A program made the position numbers and the translations under genes. Below, piece after piece: positions 8,323-15,974 of a DNA stretch of 64,000 bases. The notes under the pieces were generated by a model. The model ran no database searches. It was given only the letters and a program-made list of their open reading frames with translations, and was not told the DNA's origin. Source of the DNA: Fibrobacter sp. UWR4. GTDB taxonomy: Bacteria; Fibrobacterota; Fibrobacteria; Fibrobacterales; Fibrobacteraceae. How positions within the stretch are numbered: the stretch's first letter is position 1; each line of letters begins with the position of its first letter. The DNA is taken from assembly GCF_003149045.1 (NCBI RefSeq), contig NZ_QGDU01000004.1, positions 62,001-126,000 on the forward strand, read 5' to 3'.

Positions 8323-9162
8323 TTAGTCGGCTTGTTCTGTGGCTGCGTCGCCCTTACCGGTGTCGCGCACATCGTTGAACAGTTCGCCCCAGTGACGGAT
8401 GATTTCATGCTTCAGTTCCTGAACGCTGAGGTTTCGTCTAAGAGTGTTTCGGTAGGCGATGGAAATGAAACCGGTTTCTTCGGAAACAACAATCACCAGC
8501 GCATCACATTCTGCGGCCAATGCCTTTGCTGCGCGGTGGCGCATGCCGTAGCCAGCTTCCTTTTCGGCGTTGCCAGTAGGCATGGGCAAAATACAGCCGG
8601 CAGCAACAATGCGCTTGCTATTGACAATGACAGCACCATCATGAAGTGCCGAGTTGGGGAAGAACAAGGCTCGCAAAAGTCGGGAACTGATTTCTGCGTT
8701 CAGAATTTCACCGGTGTCGGCGTAGTTCTTCAAGCCCACGCGCTTTTCAAGAACGATCAGTGCACCAGTCTTCGTCTTTGCCAGGTCCTGTACGGCAACG
8801 GTAATGGTCTTGGTGATTTCATCCAGACCGCTGGAATGGAAGAAAATGGTTTTAAAGTCCAGTTTACTTGCTGCCTGACCGATTCGGGTCAATGCGCTTC
8901 GGATTTCCGGCTGGAACAAAATCACGATGGCGATAATACCGAGGGTTGCAAGGTTACTGATAATCCAGGCGATGGTGTGCAGTTCCCACCACTGGGCAAT
9001 GAACCACACGAGGATGAGAAGCAAACCGCCGAACAACATCTGTGCTGCACGAGTTCCTCGGAACAGAAGGAAGATGTAGTAGACAATGATGGATACCAGC
9101 AGCACATCCAGGATGTCTGCCATACGAACGTCAATAATGTCAAATAGCTTAAATAGAACCAT
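8323..9162 (-). CDS. cdaA: Diadenylate cyclase CdaA (c-di-AMP synthase)
   Basis: A 279-residue membrane enzyme that condenses two ATP into c-di-AMP, the second messenger for potassium, osmotic and cell-wall homeostasis. Three transmembrane helices (about 18-34, 42-57, 65-83) precede the DAC domain, which carries the catalytic SALHDGAVIV (DGA 175-177) and GMRHRAA (RHR 208-210) motifs. The start at 9162 overlaps the end of folP by 14 bases and has GGAGG at good spacing inside folP, so translation is probably coupled. In Firmicutes cdaA sits with ybbR and glmM; here it follows folP and no ybbR is adjacent. No c-di-AMP riboswitch was seen in this window. Confidence 0.93.
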   Translation of the reverse strand: MVLFKLFDIIDVRMADILDVLLVSIIVYYIFLLFRGTRAAQMLFGGLLLILVWFIAQWWELHTIAWIISNLATLGIIAIVILFQPEIRSALTRIGQAASKLDFKTIFFHSSGLDEITKTITVAVQDLAKTKTGALIVLEKRVGLKNYADTGEILNAEISSRLLRALFFPNSALHDGAVIVNSKRIVAAGCILPMPTGNAEKEAGYGMRHRAAKALAAECDALVIVVSEETGFISIAYRNTLRRNLSVQELKHEIIRHWGELFNDVRDTGKGDAATEQAD

Positions 9163-10039
9163 TGCTCATGGCCTCCAGATAAAGCATTGATTCTTTTGCT
9201 TCCTTCACGTCGTGAACGCGAATGCAGCTGGCCCCGCCAAGGGCGGCAACGATACCTGCGGTTACCGTCGGGATCAGTCGGTCACTGTTTTCCAGTCCCT
9301 TCATCTTCCCGATGTAGGATTTGCGGGAACTGCCGATAAGAACGGGGTAGCCTTCTGTAAGGAAGTCTTCGGTAGACTTCATCAAGTCTACGTTATCCTG
9401 GGCTGTCTTTCCAAATCCAATGCCAGGATCAAGACAGATCTTTTGGGGTTCGACGCCCAGTGCGATAAGCTTCTTCACTTGTTCCATCAATTCGTCACGA
9501 ACTTCCTTCACTACGTTTTCGTAGGGCTTGAAGTCCTGCTGCATGGTACCAAAGTTTCCGCGGATATGGTTCAGTACGACGGATGCACCTGTATCCGCTA
9601 CCGCCTGGACCATGTCGGGATCCATAGTCAAAGCGCTGATGTCGTTGATGATATGGGCGCCTAGTTTCATGGATTCTCGGGCTACCTTCGCCTTTACGGT
9701 GTCGATGGAAATGTAGAACTCACGACCAGAAGTCTTTGCGTAATCCACCAGGCGTTCCACCAGAGGACATACACGGCGGATTTCTTCATCCACGGGGACA
9801 GGGGTGCTTCCGGGTCGGCTACTTTCGCCGCCAATATCCAGGATGATTGCGCCTTCGTCTAGAAGTTTCAGGGCGTGCTTGAATGCTGCGTCCAGAGTGT
9901 TGTGCTGACCGCCGTCAAAAAAACTGTCCGGAGTTACGTTCACGATTCCCATGATCAGTGGAGTGGGCTGACAGGATAGGAGAGTGTTTCCGACTTTCCA
10001 GGGAAGTGCACGGGATTTGGACAGCAATTCGTTAAGCAT
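9149..10039 (-). CDS. folP: Dihydropteroate synthase
   Basis: A 296-residue TIM-barrel enzyme that joins p-aminobenzoate to 6-hydroxymethyl-dihydropterin diphosphate, making dihydropteroate for folate synthesis; it is the sulfonamide target. Signatures visible are IMGIVNVTPDSFFDGGQ (first DHPS motif), ILDIGGESSRPGS (second motif, pterin-phosphate loop), ICLDPGIGFGKT and the C-terminal IRVHDVKEAKES. The start is one base after the ftsH stop with GAAGG upstream, and the end overlaps cdaA, so tilS-ftsH-folP-cdaA reads as one operon. The ftsH-folP pairing is common across bacteria. Confidence 0.95.
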   Translation of the reverse strand: MLNELLSKSRALPWKVGNTLLSCQPTPLIMGIVNVTPDSFFDGGQHNTLDAAFKHALKLLDEGAIILDIGGESSRPGSTPVPVDEEIRRVCPLVERLVDYAKTSGREFYISIDTVKAKVARESMKLGAHIINDISALTMDPDMVQAVADTGASVVLNHIRGNFGTMQQDFKPYENVVKEVRDELMEQVKKLIALGVEPQKICLDPGIGFGKTAQDNVDLMKSTEDFLTEGYPVLIGSSRKSYIGKMKGLENSDRLIPTVTAGIVAALGGASCIRVHDVKEAKESMLYLEAMSNGSI

Positions 10040-10040
10040 C

Positions 10041-12200
10041 TTAAGCCTTCGGTTCTTCTTCTACTTTTGCTTCTGCTGCGGTTTCTGCAGCGGGTGTTTC
10101 AACACTTGCGTCGGCGGTTTCATTGCCTTCCGCCGGAGCAGGCTTTACTTCGCTAACAGGTGCATCTGCTGCCGGAGCAATGGGCGGCTGTTTACCGGGA
10201 TCAGGAGGCGGGGTGTCTTCCTTTTCCCTCTTGGCGGCAAGTTCTTCCATGGCCTTGTACTGGCGGCTCTTCTTGGTGCCTTCCAGTTTTTCGCCAGCCA
10301 TGACCTTGTCGATTTCTTCGCGGTCCAGGACTTCGAATTCGAAGAGAGCTTCTGCCAAGGTCTTCAGCTGTTCGCGGTTCTCTTCCAAGAGGTCCTTGGC
10401 GCGCTTGTCCAGGTTCTTGATAAGGCTGTTCACCGCATTGTCGATCTTCTGGGCCATCATTTCGGACATTTCCTTAGGCTTGCTGATCTCGCGGCCCAGG
10501 AAGACTTCGCCATCGGTACGGCTGTAGCAGACAGGTCCGATTTCTTCGTCGAATCCCCATTCGGTCACCATCTTGCGGGCAAGTTCCGTAGCGCGCATAA
10601 TGTCGTTGCTTGCGCCGGTGCTTTGATGGTTGAAGAAAATCATTTCGGCCAGGCGGCCGGACATCATGATCATGATGCGTTCTTCGGCGTATTCGCGGCT
10701 GTAGCTGACCTGGTCGCGTTCCGGCAGACTCATGGTCACGCCCAGGGCACGGCCTCGAGGAATGATGGTAATCTTGTGCAGCGGGTCGGAGTGCTTGCAC
10801 AGCAAAGTCATGAGGGCGTGGCCTGCTTCGTGGTAGGCTGTATGGCGTTTTTCCTCGTCGGTCATGAGCAAGGTACGACGTTCGGCGCCCATGGAAAGCT
10901 TGTCGCGGGCTTCCTCGAAGTCCAGCATGGTCACCTTCTTGTTGTTGAAGCGGGCGGCCATCAAGGCGGCTTCGTTCACCAGGTTTTCAAGGTCTGCACC
11001 AGCAAGACCCGGGGTACCCTTTGCAACTGCCTTTACATCCACGTCGTCGGCCAGAGGAACCTTGCGCTTCTTCAGGTGGACGCGGAGAATTTCTTCACGC
11101 CCCTTCAGGTCCGGCAGACCCACCACAATCTGACGGTCGAAACGACCCGGACGGAGCAAGGCCTTGTCCAAAACGTCCGGACGGTTGGTGGCGGCAATAA
11201 GGATCACACCTTCGTTGGCGGTAAAGCCGTCCATTTCCACCAGCAACTGGTTCAAAGTCTGTTCGCGTTCATCGTGACCGCCACCCAGGCCTGCACCACG
11301 CTGGCGACCTACGGCGTCGATTTCGTCGATGAACAAAATGCAGGGTGCGTTCTTCTTACCGGTTTCGAAAAGGTCACGGACGCGGCTTGCACCCACACCC
11401 ACGAACATTTCCACGAAGTCGGAACCGCTCATGCTAAAGAAGGGAACGCCTGCTTCGCCTGCAACAGCGCGGGCAAGCAACGTCTTACCGGTACCCGGAG
11501 GACCAACCAGCAAAGCTCCCTTGGGAATGCGGCCACCAAGGGCGTCAAACTTCTTGGGGTCCTTTAAAAATTCAACCAGTTCCTGCAGGTCCTGCTTGGC
11601 TTCGTCGCAACCTGCCACGTCCTTGAAATAAGTCTTCTTCTTCTGGTCCAGCTGCTTGGCCTGGCTCTTGCCGAAAGCGAAGGGACCCTTGCTTCCGCCA
11701 CCCATCTGGTTGCGCATCATGATGTAGAAGAATGCAATCAGGAGAATTGCCGGGAGGAATGCTACCAGGGTGTCCATCCAGGAGGTTTCCTCGTGAATGA
11801 CCTTGACCTTCACGCTCTTGTAGTGTTCCCAGCCGGAAATCTGTTCGTTGGTCACTTCCAGCATGTGGCTTCTGAAATGCTTGGAATTGGAACCTTCGCT
11901 TGCCCCTCTGGAGAACTTGGCAAAAAGCCCTTTGTCCTTCTTTGCCTCGGCGGCTTCTTCAGAAGTAAGCTCGCGGGCGCCTTCAATAATGATTCCGCCC
12001 TTGGTCTTTTGCAGGGACAGTTCCGTAATGACTATGGTGGAGTCGCCCATCATGGCTAGGAACTCGGTTCGAGTCATGTCGGTACCGTCATCCTTGGATG
12101 CCAGCGGGAACATGACGAAAAGAATGAGAATCATTACAATGAGGATAATGAAATTCTTGCTTTTATACGGGGGCGTTGGTTTTCCCGGGTTTTGACTCAT
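10041..12200 (-). CDS. ftsH: ATP-dependent zinc metalloprotease FtsH
   Basis: A 719-residue inner-membrane AAA+ protease that degrades unassembled membrane proteins and regulators. Two transmembrane helices (about 16-32 and 143-162) flank a periplasmic domain. The AAA module has Walker A GPPGTGKT (233-240), Walker B LFIDE (289-293) and RPGRFDR (350-356). The protease site is HEAGH (457-461). About 75 residues at the C-terminus are an Ala/Glu/Pro-rich tail (after [12 protein letters not shown]) beyond the standard FtsH fold, probably disordered. The start is supported by AAGGAAAAT. It is preceded by tilS with 57 bases between and followed one base later by folP. Confidence 0.97.
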   Translation of the reverse strand: MSQNPGKPTPPYKSKNFIILIVMILILFVMFPLASKDDGTDMTRTEFLAMMGDSTIVITELSLQKTKGGIIIEGARELTSEEAAEAKKDKGLFAKFSRGASEGSNSKHFRSHMLEVTNEQISGWEHYKSVKVKVIHEETSWMDTLVAFLPAILLIAFFYIMMRNQMGGGSKGPFAFGKSQAKQLDQKKKTYFKDVAGCDEAKQDLQELVEFLKDPKKFDALGGRIPKGALLVGPPGTGKTLLARAVAGEAGVPFFSMSGSDFVEMFVGVGASRVRDLFETGKKNAPCILFIDEIDAVGRQRGAGLGGGHDEREQTLNQLLVEMDGFTANEGVILIAATNRPDVLDKALLRPGRFDRQIVVGLPDLKGREEILRVHLKKRKVPLADDVDVKAVAKGTPGLAGADLENLVNEAALMAARFNNKKVTMLDFEEARDKLSMGAERRTLLMTDEEKRHTAYHEAGHALMTLLCKHSDPLHKITIIPRGRALGVTMSLPERDQVSYSREYAEERIMIMMSGRLAEMIFFNHQSTGASNDIMRATELARKMVTEWGFDEEIGPVCYSRTDGEVFLGREISKPKEMSEMMAQKIDNAVNSLIKNLDKRAKDLLEENREQLKTLAEALFEFEVLDREEIDKVMAGEKLEGTKKSRQYKAMEELAAKREKEDTPPPDPGKQPPIAPAADAPVSEVKPAPAEGNETADASVETPAAETAAEAKVEEEPKA

Positions 12201-12257
12201 ATTTTCCTTTTTTTCGGTAGGTTTTTACACCTTTATCGTTACTTTCTTTTAATTCGT

Positions 12258-13559
12258 CTACTTCTTTGGCTTATGTCGGATTCCTTCGACGAAAAATACT
12301 CTTGAATCGCGTGCAAAAAGGGGTAGGCTGTCGTGCATCCACTGGGGAATTCCCTGTTCACGGAGCCATTGTTCCAATTTGCGGGCCTTGATTTTTTCGT
12401 CGGCAGGCCAAAGCACATCCCCTTTTGAGCGATAGCGCCACTGACCGATTAAGCCTGAAAATTTATCAGTGCTAAAATACAAATTATCAAGATCGTTTTT
12501 GGGCGGAGCACCTGAAGAAACGTCGCAAATCCATAGAATATTGCGACACTTTTCCATCAGGATCGTCTTGCATTGCAATCTTTGTAAAAAGGGGTAGGGG
12601 ATGGAGGTTCCCTGTTCTCTTAACGGAAGTAGAAAACCTTTTGAACCGAGCCAGAGACGGAACAGTTCCGCTATCCCAAACCCGTCCTTCGCTGTGGTCC
12701 CGAACTTGTTTCGGGATCCGCTTTCAAAGGCTGTTTTTAGAATATTTAAATCCAGAGCCAAAACCTTCCCGTAGCAAGCATATTTGGATTCAAAGGGCCA
12801 CTGCTCCTGAGGAATTACCGCGGGTCCGAAAAGCTCGTGATTTTTTAGGACAATCTTGTGGTACACTCTTTCTGCAAGGTCCGCTATTCTACAGAGCTGC
12901 AGGCTGGCGCCCGGATTTGAAATTTCCAGATGGGGGAGGCTTTCATGACGGATCTTGTTTCGAGCGAAGGCTGTGTTCGCGTTGCTTTCGTCTTCCCGCC
13001 AGGTCAAACCGTTTGCTTCCGCATAATCTTTCAATTCCCCGCGGGTTATGTTCAGGAAGGGACGGTATAAAAATAAGGAATGGAATGACCTTACTTCCTG
13101 TATGCCTCGGAGTCCTGCCAGGCCAACCCCGCGTCGTAATCTCAGGTATACCGTTTCCGCCAGGTCCCCTGCATGATGTGCCGTAACAATAACGTCTGCC
13201 TGACTCTGGTCGGCGAATTCTTTCAGGGCGTCATAGCGGGCGTTTCGTGCGCTTTCCTCAAGGGATCTGCCCGTTTCCTTTAGGATGTGACCATCCAGTT
13301 TTTTCATGAAATACGGAACGTTATTTCTTGTGGCGAAATCCTGGACCAGTTCTTCATCCAGGTCTGCAGAACCTTCTCTCAGTCCATGATGCACATGGGC
13401 TATAGAGAGATGTTTTATTCCTAAAACGGATTTGTTTTGGATAAAGTAATGGGCTAGCGAAATAGAGTCCAGACCACCGGATACTGCCAGCAGTACCGAG
13501 TTCCACCTGTTTTCCTTGATGAGGCTTGCAATGTGGGGGAGGAGCTCTTTTAAGTTCAC
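12258..13559 (-). CDS. tilS: tRNA(Ile)-lysidine synthase
   Basis: A 433-residue N-type ATP pyrophosphatase that converts cytidine 34 of tRNA-Ile(CAU) to lysidine, switching it from AUG to AUA reading. The PP-loop LLAVSGGLDS (27-32) is followed by IAHVHHGLR and VTAHHAGDLAETVYLRLRRGVGLAGLRG, all family signatures. The C-terminal substrate-binding region ends GIPQWMHDSLPLFARDSRVFFVEG. No ATG is present at the expected N-terminus; GTG 13559 is the best start and lacks an obvious Shine-Dalgarno. An odd insert SGSRNKFGTTA in the C-terminal half is encoded by a hairpin repeat of the GTCAT family (12697-12718), so part of the protein seems to derive from repeat DNA. First gene of the tilS-ftsH-folP-cdaA series. 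Confidence 0.88.
   Translation of the reverse strand: MNLKELLPHIASLIKENRWNSVLLAVSGGLDSISLAHYFIQNKSVLGIKHLSIAHVHHGLREGSADLDEELVQDFATRNNVPYFMKKLDGHILKETGRSLEESARNARYDALKEFADQSQADVIVTAHHAGDLAETVYLRLRRGVGLAGLRGIQEVRSFHSLFLYRPFLNITRGELKDYAEANGLTWREDESNANTAFARNKIRHESLPHLEISNPGASLQLCRIADLAERVYHKIVLKNHELFGPAVIPQEQWPFESKYACYGKVLALDLNILKTAFESGSRNKFGTTAKDGFGIAELFRLWLGSKGFLLPLREQGTSIPYPFLQRLQCKTILMEKCRNILWICDVSSGAPPKNDLDNLYFSTDKFSGLIGQWRYRSKGDVLWPADEKIKARKLEQWLREQGIPQWMHDSLPLFARDSRVFFVEGIRHKPKK
12697..12718 (+). repeat. GTCAT-family hairpin embedded in tilS coding sequence
   Basis: TCCCGAA cttg TTTCGGGA forms a seven-pair hairpin. The loop word GAACTTGTTTC is, from general knowledge, frequent in dispersed GTCAT...GATC palindromes of other bacteria. 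It lies in frame inside tilS and encodes SGSRNKFGT on the minus strand. Confidence 0.55.
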
Positions 13560-13689
13560 GTTTGGAATATAGCAATAATCCAGTTGCTGTTCGTATAGAG
13601 GGTTGTGGCCATTGATTTTTTATCCATAGTTTTTTTTTACAAACAGATGTCATGTATACAGAAATTTTACTAAGTTTAAATCGTTGGGT

Positions 13690-13867
13690 AAAAAAGGAGG
13701 ACTACAAGAGATTTTCTCTCATCGTCCCCCCTACATTATGGTTTTGTCAAAAAGCGAGTGCCAACGCTTGTTTTTTGTGGTGCGCCTGTTGGTGTCAGGT
13801 GCTCATTTAGAGAAAATCTCTACACACATCCCAAAAAGGCGCCGGGGAGCAATCCTCGGTGCTTTTT
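13690..13867 (+). ncRNA. Candidate structured RNA with terminal GNRA-capped terminator hairpin
   Basis: The 460 bases between tilS and hisI hold no credible gene but dense structure. In order: a GGAGGAC/GTCCCCCC hairpin enclosing AGAGATTTTCTCT (13707-13719); an AAGCG/CGCTT hairpin followed by T6; GCGCCTG/CAGGTGC; AGAGAAAATCTCT (13809-13821), the exact reverse complement of the first AGAGA box; and a 16-pair stem capped by GCAA (13833-13867) ending in T5. This suggests a plus-strand transcript of about 180 nt whose ends could be closed by the two AGAGA boxes. No match to RNase P, SRP or tmRNA signatures is visible. It could instead be a degraded element. Confidence 0.4.
13833..13867 (+). terminator. 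Strong hairpin with GCAA tetraloop and T5
   Basis: AAAAAGGCGCCGGGGA pairs with TCCTCGGTGCTTTTT around a GCAA loop, with several G-T pairs but no gap. It may act in both directions. Confidence 0.65.
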
Positions 13868-13988
13868 ATGACCGCTTTGTCAGTACGTCCGGATATGAAC
13901 CTACGATTTGCCAAAGCTCTCGCCTGCGTCGGCTTGTTGATACAACCCGCCTCCGGCTCACGGAATGACCGCTTTGTCAGTACGTCCG
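13868..13988. repeat. Pair of identical 24-base direct repeats, 97 bases apart
   Basis: Both copies (13868-13891 and 13965-13988) contain GACCGCTTTGTCAGTACGTC and are identical over 24 bases. The second runs straight into T9. The spacer contains, on the minus strand, CGTAGGTTCATATCC, which resembles a tRNA T-arm, but no tRNA folds around it. Confidence 0.7.
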
Positions 13989-14018
13989 ATTTTTTTTTGA
14001 GTCCTGTTTTGAATAAAC

Positions 14019-14369
14019 TTATTTTTCGCAGGTCTTGAAGAAACAGCTGCGGGCGCCGGTGTGGCAGGCTACCTGGGGGCCCTGCATGCGGACCTTGAAA
14101 AGAAGAGCGTCGCTATCGCAGTCGGTAGCCCATTCCACCACGGTCATCACGTTGCCGCTGGTGTCGCCCTTGTGCCAGTATTCCTTGCGGCTGCGGCTCC
14201 AGAACACCATCTCGCCACATTCCTGGGTGCGGCGGAGGGCTTCTTCGTTCATCCAGGCCATCATGAGCACGTCGCCCTTGTCAGCATCCTGTACGATAGC
14301 GGGGGCCAGCTTCACGCCGTCCACTTCCACTTCGAACTTCACTTCTTTCATGATATCTTCAAACTTCAT
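14019..14369 (-). CDS. hisI: Phosphoribosyl-AMP cyclohydrolase
   Basis: A 116-residue histidine-biosynthesis enzyme (third step) that opens the adenine ring of phosphoribosyl-AMP. Family signatures are present: [40 protein letters not shown] (metal-binding Asp residues) and [11 protein letters not shown] (Zn-binding Cys). It is a stand-alone HisI with no HisE pyrophosphohydrolase domain, so HisE must be encoded elsewhere. It lies 43 bases after proA on the same strand, separated by a GTCAT-family palindrome. No other his gene is in the window. Confidence 0.93.
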   Translation of the reverse strand: MKFEDIMKEVKFEVEVDGVKLAPAIVQDADKGDVLMMAWMNEEALRRTQECGEMVFWSRSRKEYWHKGDTSGNVMTVVEWATDCDSDALLFKVRMQGPQVACHTGARSCFFKTCEK

Positions 14370-14383
14370 ACAATGATCCTCGT

Positions 14384-14408
14384 GTCATGCTGACGCAGGT
14401 CAGCATCT
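14384..14408 (+). repeat. GTCAT-hairpin repeat, G/C stem variant
   Basis: ATGCTGAC gcag GTCAGCAT is a perfect eight-pair palindrome inside a GTCAT...ATCT frame. It lies in the proA-hisI gap. Compared with copies at 890 and 1761, the variable stem position is G-C instead of C-G or T-A. Confidence 0.7.
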
Positions 14409-14412
14409 ACTG

Positions 14413-15687
14413 TTAACCGCGAACCTGGCCTTCGCCACGGAGCACCCACTTGTAGGTGCAAAGGCTTTCGACGCCCATGGGGCCACGGGCGTGGAGCTTG
14501 TCGGTGGAAATGCCTACTTCTGCGCCCAGGCCGTATTCGCCGCCGTCGGCAAAACGGGTGCTGGCGTTCACCATGACGCTGCTGGAATCTACGTTTGCAA
14601 CGAAGTAATCCTGAACGGAAGCTTCTTCGGCGACAACCGCTTCCGTGTGGCGGCTGCTGTACTTTTCGATGTGGTCCGCTGCTTCCTCTACATTTTCCAC
14701 AAACTTGACGCTTGCCTTCAGGGCCAGATATTCGGTGTGGTAGTTGGCTTCGTCACCGATGTCGGTGACATTTGCGATGCCTGCAAGACGCTTCTGGGCA
14801 TCGGCGTTGCCGAACAGTTCTACACCGCGGCTGGTCAGTGCGTTCACCAGACGTGCGACGGAATCGGTGGGCAAGGCCTTGTCAAACAGCACGCATTCCA
14901 TGGCGTTGCAGACGCCGGTGCGCTGAGTCTTGGCGTTAATCAAGATGTTTTCTGCCTTCTGGATGTCTGCGGACTTGTCCACATACACATGGCAGATACC
15001 GTTAAAGTGCTTAATGACGGGAATCTTGCTCTGGTCTACCACCGCGCGAATCAAGCGTTCGCCACCGCGAGGAATCACCAGGTCAATGCAGTCATTGCGC
15101 TGGAGAAGCATACCCACCAGGTCGTGGCTGCTTTCGGTCACTAGCTGGACTGCGTCGGCTTCAACACCGTTTTCGGTCAAAGCCTTGCGGAAAATTTCAG
15201 CCAGGCACTTGGCTGAATTTAAGGATTCCTTACCGCCACGAAGAATTACAGCATTACCTGCCTTGAAGCAAAGGCAAGCTCCGTCGATGGTCACGTTGGG
15301 GCGGCTTTCAAAAATAAAGAACACGGAGCCGATAGGCACAGCCACGCGCCGAATGTCGATTCCGTTCTTCAAAGTGCGGCGTTCCAGTTCCTTGTTCAGG
15401 GGATCTGCAAAGGCTGCGATTTCCTCGGCGCCCTTGGCCATGGCTTCGATGCGTGCATCGTTCAATGTCAAACGGTCCAGCATGGAATCGCTGATCTTGC
15501 CGCGGGCAGCATCCACATCCATCTGGTTTGCTGCAAGAATTTCCGGCTTGCTTGCTCGGAGCAGTTCGGCCACGCGGGCGAGGACCTTGCTGCGGGTTTC
15601 TGCACTAAGGGTACGGATTTTCTTGCTTGCCTTACGGGCATTATTTGCCAGAAGGTCGGAATATTTCTCTAGTTCGACGGTGTTCAT
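14413..15687 (-). CDS. proA: Gamma-glutamyl phosphate reductase
   Basis: A 424-residue NADPH-dependent enzyme of proline biosynthesis that reduces gamma-glutamyl phosphate to glutamate-5-semialdehyde. It belongs to the aldehyde dehydrogenase superfamily: IFESRPNVTIDGACLCFKAGNAVILRGGKE is typical ProA sequence, RTGVCNAMECVLFD carries the catalytic Cys, and the C-terminal GPMGVESLCTYKWVLRGEGQ is the family signature end. Start ATG 15687 follows CGAACTAG-type sequence without a strong Shine-Dalgarno. No proB or proC is adjacent. A GGAAC/GTTCC inverted repeat lies just upstream (15706-15722) and could be part of its control region. Confidence 0.95.
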   Translation of the reverse strand: MNTVELEKYSDLLANNARKASKKIRTLSAETRSKVLARVAELLRASKPEILAANQMDVDAARGKISDSMLDRLTLNDARIEAMAKGAEEIAAFADPLNKELERRTLKNGIDIRRVAVPIGSVFFIFESRPNVTIDGACLCFKAGNAVILRGGKESLNSAKCLAEIFRKALTENGVEADAVQLVTESSHDLVGMLLQRNDCIDLVIPRGGERLIRAVVDQSKIPVIKHFNGICHVYVDKSADIQKAENILINAKTQRTGVCNAMECVLFDKALPTDSVARLVNALTSRGVELFGNADAQKRLAGIANVTDIGDEANYHTEYLALKASVKFVENVEEAADHIEKYSSRHTEAVVAEEASVQDYFVANVDSSSVMVNASTRFADGGEYGLGAEVGISTDKLHARGPMGVESLCTYKWVLRGEGQVRG

Positions 15688-15799
15688 GTCTCAAATATAG
15701 CTTATGGAACTCTGGGTGTTCCAAGTTGGAATAAAGAACCCGGTCCATTTTCTCAAATTGAACTTGATTTTTATCACACAAAAGAGTAGTTTAAAATTA

Positions 15800-15910
15800 A
15801 TCAGGTTTGTTTTTACTGGCGACGTTGTCGGATTGTCGCGTGGGTATCGGACTTGGGTGTTTAGACTCGGTGCTAGCCTTCTCTCTCAAACGGCACCGAG
15901 TCTTTTTTTT
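15800..15910 (+). ncRNA. Candidate small RNA between proA and the GH2-like gene
   Basis: A plus-strand region with no ORF worth calling, bounded by divergent proA on the left and the convergent GH2-like gene on the right. It ends in a perfect 10-pair terminator stem (15864-15873 with 15893-15902) followed by T8. Upstream are a small GCGAC/GTCGC hairpin and near-duplicate words GGACTTGGGTG and AGACTCGGTG. The terminator loop TAGCCTTCTCTCTCAAACG contains CCTTCTCTC, complementary to purine-rich ribosome-binding sites. TTGATT (15764) with TAGTTT (15787) at 17-base spacing is a weak promoter candidate. An independent terminator with no gene in front of it is the main argument for a small RNA. Confidence 0.42.
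15864..15910 (+). terminator. Rho-independent terminator, long loop, no CDS upstream
   Basis: GACTCGGTGC pairs perfectly with GCACCGAGTC around a 19-base loop and is followed by T8. Confidence 0.82.
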
Positions 15911-15916
15911 GAATAA

Positions 15917-15960
15917 ATTAAAAGGCCGCAGGGGGTATCCTGCGGTCTTTCAATTTTTTT
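15917..15960 (-). terminator. Terminator of the GH2-like gene
   Basis: CCGCAGG/CCTGCGG stem with a GGGTAT loop; on the minus strand it is followed by CCTTTTAATTT, and on the plus strand by CTTTCAATTTTTTT, so it may work both ways. Confidence 0.7.
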
Positions 15961-15974
15961 GGCTTTTTCTGATT

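Noticed and set aside
13868-13960. A tRNA gene on the minus strand around CGTAGGTTCATATCC
   Set aside because: The T-stem does not pair, and no anticodon or acceptor stem can be folded around it.
13684-13968. A 94-codon plus-strand ORF between tilS and hisI
   Set aside because: It runs through several perfect hairpins and repeats, has no family resemblance and atypical composition.
15864-15910. Terminator stem resembling the tracrRNA terminator word GGCACCGAGTC
   Set aside because: Only the stem is similar; no Cas9 gene, repeat-matching region or CRISPR array is present, so this is coincidence of a GC-rich stem.
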